From contig NZ_RQFT01000018.1 of assembly GCF_004769525.1 (NCBI RefSeq), positions 1-59,875 on the forward strand: 59,875 bases of DNA, written 5' to 3'. The notes beneath the pieces were generated by a model. That model did no database searches and was not told the origin of the DNA. It worked only from the letters and a program-made list of their open reading frames with translations. This document shows, piece after piece, positions 53,509 through 59,875 of the stretch (position 1 is the first letter of the stretch; each line of letters starts with the position of its first letter). Position numbers and translations under genes: made by a program. This DNA comes from Leptospira bouyouniensis. Lineage in GTDB: Bacteria > Spirochaetota > Leptospiria > Leptospirales > Leptospiraceae.

Positions 53509-54384
53509 TTATTCCGCAATCACTTTTGTTCCGTTCGTAATCCCATCACCAGGATACAAAATAATAGATTCTCCTTCATTCAATCCATCTTTGATGAGAC
53601 TCATCCCTTCACTTTGATGTTCTACGTTGACAAATCGTAATTTTGCTTTTTTCTTCTCAACCGTATAAACAGCCCATTTCTCATCTTGCCTGAAGAGTGC
53701 GGAACTTGGAATGAGAATCGAGTTTGGTTTTTCGAAGAGAATGATTTTGCATTCTAACTCATATCCATCGCCCATTCCTGTTGGGGGATCAAATGCGATC
53801 GAAATTGGAACTCTTTGTTCTTCCACTCCAAGCGAAGATATCTTGGTGATGGCTGCAGGTTCTATGATGGCGATTTTCCCTTTAAGAATTTGTTCTCCAA
53901 ATCCAGAAATATTGACAAGGTCTCCAAGTGTAAGGTCTGGCATGTCTTCTGTTAAGATATATGCAACGATTTCCAGTTTGGAAAGATCACCGTAATCTAA
54001 GATTCGTTCTCCCATGGCAACGGGGCCTGCACTTTCTCGGTATACTTTTAAGATTTGGCCATTGGTAGAAGCTTTCACTGTTTTGACAATGTCCCAATCC
54101 ACTGTGAGAAGGGTCATGCCCTTCTTCACTTGGTCACCTGCATGGAGCTCGACTCTACGCATGACTCCATTCACTGGCGAATAGGCAGTATATAATTCTT
54201 GGATCTTGGATTTCCCTTGGACGGAGAGGATTTGTTGGTACGTTCCTTTTGTTACTAAAGAAATTTCAACTGGTTTGGGGCTTTTTCGTAAGATCAGGAA
54301 AGAGAAACCAATCAGCAAAAAAACTCCAATTCCGATTTTGGCATTTTTTGATTTTAATAGTTCTACGAAATCCATTTTAAACAT
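53509..54384 (-). CDS. Periplasmic adaptor of an ABC exporter (MacA/HlyD-like)
   Basis: A 291-residue membrane-fusion protein. An N-terminal anchor (IGIGVFLLIGFSFLIL) is followed by a lipoyl-like half (YSPVNGVMRRVELHAGDQVK, GMTLLTV), a second half after a very short hairpin, and a beta-barrel domain. It is shorter than MacA because the long helical hairpin is almost missing, so it may not reach a TolC channel. Last gene of the three-gene operon; its ATG directly follows the permease stop (TAATATG) with AGGGA upstream. Confidence 0.83.
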   Translation of the reverse strand: MFKMDFVELLKSKNAKIGIGVFLLIGFSFLILRKSPKPVEISLVTKGTYQQILSVQGKSKIQELYTAYSPVNGVMRRVELHAGDQVKKGMTLLTVDWDIVKTVKASTNGQILKVYRESAGPVAMGERILDYGDLSKLEIVAYILTEDMPDLTLGDLVNISGFGEQILKGKIAIIEPAAITKISSLGVEEQRVPISIAFDPPTGMGDGYELECKIILFEKPNSILIPSSALFRQDEKWAVYTVEKKKAKLRFVNVEHQSEGMSLIKDGLNEGESIILYPGDGITNGTKVIAE

Positions 54385-54385
54385 A

Positions 54386-56734
54386 TTATTCCCTAACCTT
54401 TAAAACACTTAATAAATCCATGGTTTTCAATTTCCTAAATACAATCAAATAGCTAATGCCCGCAGTGATTAACGCAAGTAGGATTGAATAATAATATGTG
54501 GAAGGGTAAATGGTTGCGGGAATTTTGAATCCTTCTGTTTCATTACTATTTAATATTAAATTTGCTACTTGGTATCCGAAAATACATCCAATGGGAATGG
54601 CACATAAAATTTGCCATGATAATTCCCAAGCAATGATGGCAAAAACTTCTTTTAAGGAGAATCCTAAAATTCGCAGACTCCCTAATTCGTATATCCTTTC
54701 AGAAAGAGTTATCATCGCTGTATTGTAAATCACCCCAATGGAAATGATAACAGTAAAAATTAATATAAATACAGAAGTAGATTGTAAAGATCTCTGCATC
54801 ACTTCCTGGAATCCTTTTAGGATAGCAGTTTTCGAAAAAAGACCAATCACCAATGGATCATCTTTAAATTCTTTGATTAACTCTATGTCTTTATTTGGAT
54901 CCGTTTTTAATAAGGCAATGTTGATGAGATTCCCTTCCTCTAAGATCCGATTTAAATTCTCTTTATTTATGAATACACCTTGTCCTAAGATTTCATTTGC
55001 CAAGGAAGTTACTTGAACAGCAAATTTCTTTTTTTCTCCATCGAGTGTTTCGATTTGTATTGTTTCACCAATCTTGATGTTCATACGTTTGGCTAAATCT
55101 TGGTTTACCATGATTCCAGAAATTGGAATTTGAATCGGTTTTAAATCTTTCCCGAGAATTTTTCTTAACTCTGAATCTTCGGGAAGTCCTGTGAGTACTA
55201 TATCTTTATTGTTTCTATCTTTTGTCAGCTTGATCGGAATCGATCTTTGTCCTTCAGCCACGAACACTCCATCCATCTCTTTCAGTTCGAATAAAACAGA
55301 TTCTGGGATCGGATTACGAAATGTTAATGTGAGTGACTCACGTTGGATGATATTAAACTGCAAATCTAACAGAGAACCAACTGTATCTTGGATAAAGTTT
55401 CCAATGATCATGATCATAATCGATGTGGATAATCCAAGGATGGTTAATAGTGTTCGCATGGGTCTTTTGAATAAGTTGCGGAGAACCATTCTTTGGATGG
55501 TTTGCAAATCGGTGATCCATGATTCCCAAAATGCGATGGAATATTTTCCGGGTGGGGCAGGGCGCATCGCTTGCGCTGGGTCTAATTTGATAATACCGAA
55601 TAGGGAAAATAGAGTCCCGATCCCACCAATTAAAATTCCAAAGAATAAAGTAAATAATACCAAGAGAGGAGGGAATATAGGGATCAAATGGGGGAATTTA
55701 TAAAATTCTCCATATAAATTTGTCATCGCATTTCCAAGAAGATAACCAATGAAAATTCCAAGCAAACTGCTAATGGATGTGATAAAAGTAATTAACTTGA
55801 GATAATGGAAAACAATTTGTAAGGAAGTGTATCCTAATGCTCGTAAGGTTGCAATTTGTTCTCTTTCTTTTGTGATGAGTCGATTCGAGATGATGTGTAA
55901 TAAAAATGCAGCGATGGCAAGAAAAATTCCAGGAAGGAAAACTGCTGTTGTCCTTAGTTGTCTAAATTCATCATTCAAAAACGATTCTGAAGGCAAAAAT
56001 TTCCGTTCTTTTGCACCCAGGCCACCGTATTCTTCGAGGAGTAAGTCTAAGTCGTGTAATGTTCTCTTCCTATCTAACGGGTCTTTGGTGAGTTGGAAAA
56101 TCACCTGATTGAAGGAGGATTCAAAATTAAAATTGGCCTCGATTGCCTCTCGTTTCATCCAGAAGATACCAAAATGTTTGTCATCAGGGAGTGGATTCCC
56201 TGGCCGAAAGACATAGACATATTCTGGAGAAAGTCCAATCCCTGTGACAGTGAGAAGGACACGTTTTCCTCCAATGATCGTGGATAATTCTGCTCCAGGT
56301 TCTAAGTCATTTGCTTTGGCGAAACTTTCGCTGATGACCACTTCTTGGTTTTGTTTCGGTAGTGATCCTTTTGTTAAATAGATGGTATTGATGTGATCGG
56401 TTAAGGACAAAAGTTGAGCTGCTGATGGATACACCTCAGTCGGGAAATCGAGAACAATCTCTTTTGAAATCCTTGTTTCGAAACTAGTAATGCCAGGTAA
56501 TGCCGCAATTTTTCGTTCTATAAAATTGGGAGCACGGTTTAAATATACAAATCCATCACATAAACTTTGTTTGCTGTAGAATTGTTCCTTTGCTTGTAAT
56601 AAAGAAATATAAGATGACCATGATGCTGAGAAATAACTGAGTCCTGCTGCGATGACGAGTCCAACAGTAAGTCCTTGTAAGGAGATCGATTTTAGATCTC
56701 GTAATAGTTTTAAATTGAGAGTTGAGCCGATCAC
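54386..56734 (-). CDS. ABC transporter permease with two FtsX domains
   Basis: About 782 residues in two repeated halves. Each has a periplasmic MacB-type domain and FtsX membrane segments; the pattern [20 protein letters not shown] recurs as [20 protein letters not shown]. There are about eight or nine membrane spans. Lipid, lipoprotein or peptide export is the likely class of function. GTG 56734 (GAGGTGA upstream) is preferred to TTG 56737. It overlaps the end of the ATPase gene. Confidence 0.87.
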   Translation of the reverse strand: MIGSTLNLKLLRDLKSISLQGLTVGLVIAAGLSYFSASWSSYISLLQAKEQFYSKQSLCDGFVYLNRAPNFIERKIAALPGITSFETRISKEIVLDFPTEVYPSAAQLLSLTDHINTIYLTKGSLPKQNQEVVISESFAKANDLEPGAELSTIIGGKRVLLTVTGIGLSPEYVYVFRPGNPLPDDKHFGIFWMKREAIEANFNFESSFNQVIFQLTKDPLDRKRTLHDLDLLLEEYGGLGAKERKFLPSESFLNDEFRQLRTTAVFLPGIFLAIAAFLLHIISNRLITKEREQIATLRALGYTSLQIVFHYLKLITFITSISSLLGIFIGYLLGNAMTNLYGEFYKFPHLIPIFPPLLVLFTLFFGILIGGIGTLFSLFGIIKLDPAQAMRPAPPGKYSIAFWESWITDLQTIQRMVLRNLFKRPMRTLLTILGLSTSIMIMIIGNFIQDTVGSLLDLQFNIIQRESLTLTFRNPIPESVLFELKEMDGVFVAEGQRSIPIKLTKDRNNKDIVLTGLPEDSELRKILGKDLKPIQIPISGIMVNQDLAKRMNIKIGETIQIETLDGEKKKFAVQVTSLANEILGQGVFINKENLNRILEEGNLINIALLKTDPNKDIELIKEFKDDPLVIGLFSKTAILKGFQEVMQRSLQSTSVFILIFTVIISIGVIYNTAMITLSERIYELGSLRILGFSLKEVFAIIAWELSWQILCAIPIGCIFGYQVANLILNSNETEGFKIPATIYPSTYYYSILLALITAGISYLIVFRKLKTMDLLSVLKVRE

Positions 56735-57444
56735 CAACTCACCTCTGAAACTGATTTTTTGTGTTTGTTTTTAGCATCAGAAACAATCGTTCCATCTTTC
56801 ACGAGTATGATTCTGTCTGCAATTTGAGCAATCGATTCATTATGAGTGATCACAATGGTTGTCGTTCCTAAGTCTTTGTTGATCCCAGTGATTGCTTCTA
56901 AAACAATCCTTCCTGTTTTAAAATCTAAGGCTCCTGTTGGTTCATCACATAACAAAAGTTCGGGTCGTTTAGCAATGGCACGTGCGATCGCAACACGTTG
57001 TTGTTCCCCACCAGAGAGTTGAGCTGGGAAGTGATCTTTTCTTTCTGCCAATTTTACGAGACTGAGAGCATCAATTGGTGACATTGAATTCTTGGATAAA
57101 TCTGTCACAAGTCTTACGTTTTCTTCTGCCGTCAAACTTGGGATTAAATTATAGAACTGAAATACAAAGCCAACATTGTTCCTTCTGTAGAGCGTGAGAC
57201 CTTCATCTGACTCGAGAGCTAATGTGTTCCCATGAAACAACACTTCCCCTGTTGTTGCCGTATCCAATCCACCTAAAATATTAAGAAGAGTGGACTTGCC
57301 AGAGCCTGAGGCACCTAACATCACAACCAGTTCCCCTTCAAAAAAATCTAAATTGACGGAATGAAGAGCAACGAGAGGCACCTCACCCACTTGGTACGTT
57401 TTTCCGAGGTTCTTGGTTTGGAGAAGCGGCGAAGGGTGTTTCAT
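56731..57444 (-). CDS. ABC transporter ATP-binding protein (LolD/MacB type)
   Basis: A 237-residue ATPase with Walker [16 protein letters not shown]-loop [12 protein letters not shown], signature [17 protein letters not shown], Walker [13 protein letters not shown] and switch VITHNESIA. It partners the FtsX-type permease just downstream (seven-base overlap region) and the adaptor after that. First gene of the operon. Confidence 0.92.
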   Translation of the reverse strand: MKHPSPLLQTKNLGKTYQVGEVPLVALHSVNLDFFEGELVVMLGASGSGKSTLLNILGGLDTATTGEVLFHGNTLALESDEGLTLYRRNNVGFVFQFYNLIPSLTAEENVRLVTDLSKNSMSPIDALSLVKLAERKDHFPAQLSGGEQQRVAIARAIAKRPELLLCDEPTGALDFKTGRIVLEAITGINKDLGTTTIVITHNESIAQIADRIILVKDGTIVSDAKNKHKKSVSEVSW

Positions 57445-57555
57445 CTAATCTTTCCAGTAATCTTATAGATTGTCAATATGTACAGTTTATACTTTTGGAA
57501 CAATCCTGTGAACAGAAAAAACGGATGGTTGTATGTGTGGGGACGTTGATACTTA

Positions 57556-57783
57556 TCAATCCGAAGAGGTGATTTCGACGGTTTTTATGTTTGATACATG
57601 ACCAGAAACGATTTGAATCTCCTTTTTTGTGACCCCGTAATGCTTTGCTAAAAGACCAACTAATTCCTGATTGGCTTTGCCTTTGATCGGTAATGATTTT
57701 AATTTTGCAATGCACTCCGTCTCGGATATAAATTCCAAACCTTGCATCTTTTGATTTGCCTTCACTTTGACAGAAATCTTCAT
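57556..57783 (-). CDS. YggU-family protein (DUF167)
   Basis: A 75-residue YggU/DUF167 protein: ISVKVKANQKMQGLEFISET, KLKSLPIKGKANQELVGLLA, KHYGVTKKEIQIVSGHVSNI. Length and the KGKAN motif are typical. The cellular role is unknown. A small overlapping ORF in another frame (57473-57715) is not real. Confidence 0.9.
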   Translation of the reverse strand: MKISVKVKANQKMQGLEFISETECIAKLKSLPIKGKANQELVGLLAKHYGVTKKEIQIVSGHVSNIKTVEITSSD

Positions 57784-58008
57784 TTTTGAAAACTTGCGAT
57801 CCGTTATTATTTCAAGTTTTTAAGAATCGATGGAAACAATCAAAGTAAAATTATAAAGTGTTGTGAATTAGACAAAGAGTTATGATCAATGACAAAAAAT
57901 ATAATGAAGATCAATCACACTCCGAAATCAAATGAATCAAAAAAGATTTTAGAATCGTACAGCATTTTCAGCACCTAATATCGATTAGGAAGTAAAATCC
58001 ATCTCTAA

Positions 58009-58060
58009 AATTCGACAAAACCGACTCGTTTACTGTCGAATTTGTCGAAATTGTCGAATT
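58009..58060. repeat. Tandem 9-bp repeats and matching inverted copy: candidate origin iterons
   Basis: Three head-to-tail units, TGTCGAATT (58034), TGTCGAAAT (58043) and TGTCGAATT (58052), fill 58034-58060. A fourth, inverted copy AATTCGACA is at 58009-58017. They lie in the 302-base gap just past the Rep gene stop, which otherwise shows no gene. Such repeats are typical binding sites for a plasmid replication protein. Confidence 0.65.
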
Positions 58061-58085
58061 TTTACACCAAATACAGCAGAGGGAT

Positions 58086-59072
58086 TCAATTCACATGGAT
58101 TGAATTTCTAGGGGTGCTGCATTGGTTCCAAACGATTTGATCATGGGAATTCGTGTCTGAAATTGGAATACTACTGAGAATCGGTTCTTTCGTTTGGTAC
58201 GGGTTAGAACTTTTCTTTTTTTTCTTTTGTTCCATAGGGAAACTGAATGTTTCAAAAGGAGGAATAAACGTTCTTAAATAATAAGGCATAGACTTTCGTT
58301 TATGGATCCAGTGCAACATGCAAATGACGCGATGGAATAATTCAGAATTGAGTTCTGTTTCAGGGAATCTGCGATAAATCCTCTTCATGAGGCGTTTGCT
58401 CATTTTGTGGTTTGGTTCGGATACAAATCCAAAGGAAGACAAATCCCAATCTAGTTTATCCAGTTCTTGCCCATGTTCAGGTGATTCTTCTCGTCCGCAG
58501 TATCCAAAGTATGCGACACCATCTCCTTTTATTTTCTCCATCCATAGCTTATTTGGCTTCCTTCTAGGACCATTTTCTTTCGGCCGATTGAACAATGATT
58601 TTGCTAATTCTTCTCTTAGTATCCTTTTAAAGTTTCTCACTTCTCCTTTCGGGATTAAAACATAACCATGGAGGTGAGGATTGTATTGCCCATCGATTCC
58701 ATTGCCTTCAAAGGTCATGATTGGTATTTCTAATCCTTTCATTTTATATCTGTAGATTTTTGAATTCATATAATATAAGGTTCTATCAAGAGCCACTTTT
58801 AATTCCTTCATATCCGCTACTTTATCACCTCTCTTTACTGTGAATGCATATCCCATGTATCCTATCTTGCTATATACCTCATGGTTTTTCTTATTGTACT
58901 TCTTAAGACAATTCCAAGTGACTCTGCTCGTAACTCGTTTAACATGTCTTATGTTCATCGATTCTTTTCCGTACTCTCTTTGAAGTTTACCCCATCTTCT
59001 TTCACAGATATTGACTATCCTGTTCCTCTTAAACCTTTCTTCCGCCAATTCCTGTAGACATAGCTCGACCAT
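58086..59072 (-). CDS. rep: Rolling-circle-type replication protein (HUH endonuclease, Rep_1-like)
   Basis: A 328-residue protein with the order of Rep_1-type initiators: motif I-like YAFTVKR (75-81), then TFEGNGIDGQYNPHLHGYVL with the metal-binding HUH pair H133 and H135, then a candidate nicking tyrosine in GVAYFGYCGREES (Y188 or Y191). The tail is basic (KMSKRLMKRIYRRFPE, QKKKKKS). It starts at ATG 59072 after GGGAGG. It would nick one strand at a double-strand origin; repeats at 58009-58060 and the palindrome at 59429 are candidate sites. A relaxase is a possible alternative, but no mobilisation partner is seen. The family call is by motifs only. Confidence 0.7.
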   Translation of the reverse strand: MVELCLQELAEERFKRNRIVNICERRWGKLQREYGKESMNIRHVKRVTSRVTWNCLKKYNKKNHEVYSKIGYMGYAFTVKRGDKVADMKELKVALDRTLYYMNSKIYRYKMKGLEIPIMTFEGNGIDGQYNPHLHGYVLIPKGEVRNFKRILREELAKSLFNRPKENGPRRKPNKLWMEKIKGDGVAYFGYCGREESPEHGQELDKLDWDLSSFGFVSEPNHKMSKRLMKRIYRRFPETELNSELFHRVICMLHWIHKRKSMPYYLRTFIPPFETFSFPMEQKKKKKSSNPYQTKEPILSSIPISDTNSHDQIVWNQCSTPRNSIHVN

Positions 59073-59216
59073 ATACGGCCCTCCCGCTTTAAAAATTTCG
59101 AAAGTCCGACAAAAGCTCCCGGAGGATTATAAGTCATCGCACTTTCTGGGGTTTTCAAAAGGAGGGCTTTTAGGTCGCCAAGTGATCGCCTTGACTAAAT
59201 TCTATAAAAAAATCGA

Positions 59217-59234
59217 ATATCGGAGAACCGATAT
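59217..59234. promoter_or_regulatory. Inverted repeat upstream of rep, shared with the hip side
   Basis: ATATCGG-AGAA-CCGATAT is a perfect 7-bp stem with a 4-base loop, about 145 bases before rep. The 12-mer ATATCGGAGAAC at its left recurs at 239-250 upstream of the small HTH gene (and hipB), so the two ends of that gene are flanked by the same motif. Confidence 0.55.
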
Positions 59235-59428
59235 CGCATATTTATTGATTTTTTTTACTTTTGCTGTACGAAAAATTTTTTAAGAATCTGATATTTTTAA
59301 GTTCATAAAACAGGGTCTTAAAAATGCGGTAATTGATATTATTATAATAAACTTATGTAATTTGATTCCATACTGCTGCATTTGATGCATTTTGAATCGG
59401 ATTTGATAGGATGGATTTTTTTATTTCC

Positions 59429-59462
59429 GGGGTTCTTCCGAGTATATACTCGGATAAACCCC
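59429..59462. promoter_or_regulatory. 34-bp compound palindrome
   Basis: A perfect 16-bp palindrome CCGAGTATATACTCGG (59438-59453) is enclosed by GGGGTT (59429-59434) and AACCCC (59457-59462). It lies between the Rep gene and the small HTH gene, in a 483-base noncoding stretch. It could extrude a cruciform and serve as an origin or operator. A TGCTGCAAT direct repeat lies about 20 bases further on. Confidence 0.6.
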
Positions 59463-59555
59463 CATTTACGCTAACGCATATTATGTGCTGCAATTGCTGC
59501 AACTACAATAGATCTCCTGAAAGGGAATCAGGGAATCTGAAAAGAGAAGGTCTCT

Positions 59556-59875
59556 CTAAGTGATAGGATCCTTAATTTCTTCAACATTTTCTGAAGTGGA
59601 GGTTTTCATTTCATGTACTGCCTGACTTAGCATCTCTTTCAGGCGAATGGATTTTTGCTTCTCCATTTTAACCTCTTCAAGAGCTTGTTTGAATTTTGGA
59701 TCATTCTTGGACCATTGGGTAATGATCGTATGATTCCTTTTTATTATCAATGCAGCCTCACGATAGCTTTTCCCTTCACTTATAAAGTGCAGAGCATTCT
59801 GTTTTTCGGCTGATAGTTCAGGGAAAAGGATCTGGAAGCTATCTTTTCTTTTATGCAATGCCTGGATAATCATCA
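59556..59875 (-). CDS. Small HTH DNA-binding protein, C-terminal part (gene continues from positions 1-189)
   Basis: This part holds the last about 106 residues of the 127-residue protein described at 1-189. The visible HTH segment is followed by a Lys/Glu-rich helix (FKQALEEVKMEKQKSIRLKE) and an acidic end (STSENVEEIKDPIT). The stop is TAG at 59556. On the circle it lies between rep and hipBST, so it may regulate either. Confidence 0.72.
   Translation of the reverse strand, partial: MIIQALHKRKDSFQILFPELSAEKQNALHFISEGKSYREAALIIKRNHTIITQWSKNDPKFKQALEEVKMEKQKSIRLKEMLSQAVHEMKTSTSENVEEIKDPIT
59751..59875. repeat. Terminal direct repeat, right copy (circular overlap)
   Basis: Identical to positions 1-125. 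It should be removed once when the sequence is closed into a circle. Confidence 0.95.

Noticed and set aside
57473..57715. 80-codon minus-strand ORF
   Set aside because: It overlaps the clear YggU gene in another frame and its translation looks like random low-complexity sequence.
58086..59072. HUH protein as a conjugative relaxase
   Set aside because: The single HUH pair followed by a Tyr segment and the spacing fit Rep_1 better, and no mobilisation or type IV secretion genes are present. Not fully excluded.
1..59875. Window as a piece of chromosome
   Set aside because: Exact terminal overlap, parAB, rep genes and absence of rRNA, tRNA or ribosomal-protein genes point to a whole circular plasmid.
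1..59875. CRISPR arrays, insertion sequences, integrases or tRNA genes
   Set aside because: I looked for regularly spaced repeats, transposase or integrase motifs and tRNA cloverleaf patterns and saw none I could support. The only tandem repeats are the three 9-bp units near 58034.

Overview
The window looks like a complete circular plasmid (or chromid) of a saprophytic Leptospira. The first 125 bases (1-125) are repeated exactly as the last 125 (59751-59875), and one gene reads across the join, so the unique circle is about 59,750 bp. The assignment to Leptospira rests on several points: low G+C, many Leptospira-style lipoproteins, 7TMR-DISM/SpoIIE and MASE3 signalling proteins, a parA-parB-helix-turn-helix replication block, and a recCBD operon. 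From memory, the L. biflexa replicon p74 also carries recBCD. I could not run a database search.

Layout. (i) 1-5400, accessory and defence block: a small HTH gene across the join, a tripartite HipB-HipS-HipT toxin-antitoxin set with three operators exactly 40 bp apart, a nuclease-helicase of the DUF2075/Schlafen-group-3 type, and an ArdC-like antirestriction protein. (ii) 5800-11000: an exported amidohydrolase, a membrane-anchored AraC regulator and a CocE-like lipoprotein hydrolase, linked by shared repeat motifs. (iii) 11211-19932: recC-recB-recD. (iv) 19950-27595: a haem-acquisition locus (TonB receptor, HmuY-like lipoprotein, an unknown lipoprotein, HmuT-HmuU-HmuV, HmuS). (v) 27575-33566: signalling proteins, PpnP, YegP, and TetR regulators, one divergent from a thioesterase with paired operators.

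(vi) 33592-37864: the partition/replication core. ParA and ParB are flanked by two paralogous winged-HTH proteins. There are two copies of a GTACGCCGGCGTAC palindrome (candidate parS), a probable structured RNA opposite the leader of one HTH gene, and an inverted repeat over the parA start codon. (vii) 37868-43351: a lipoprotein, an alpha/beta hydrolase and an opgG-orf-opgH operon for periplasmic glucans. (viii) 43494-48741: two related Gly/Ala-rich lipoproteins of no family I recognise, a c-di-GMP cyclase response regulator and an SrkA-like kinase. (ix) 48745-57783: SpoU methyltransferase, VapBC, a reductase/TetR pair sharing a palindrome, a PAS histidine kinase, a three-gene ABC exporter and a YggU protein. 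(x) 58009-59555: a second, different replication module with a rolling-circle-type HUH Rep protein, three tandem 9-bp repeats and a large palindrome.

The plasmid therefore combines maintenance functions (partition, two TA systems, antirestriction, nuclease-helicase) with functions that are usually chromosomal (RecBCD, haem uptake, glucan synthesis). That mix suggests a stable secondary replicon rather than a transient mobile plasmid. I saw no integrase, transposase, conjugation machinery, rRNA, tRNA or CRISPR array. The least explained items are the split HipBST with its phased operators, the RNA between parB and the HTH gene, the two copies of a structured repeat at 11043 and 36684, the paired Gly-rich lipoproteins, and the coexistence of ParAB and a Rep_1-like protein.
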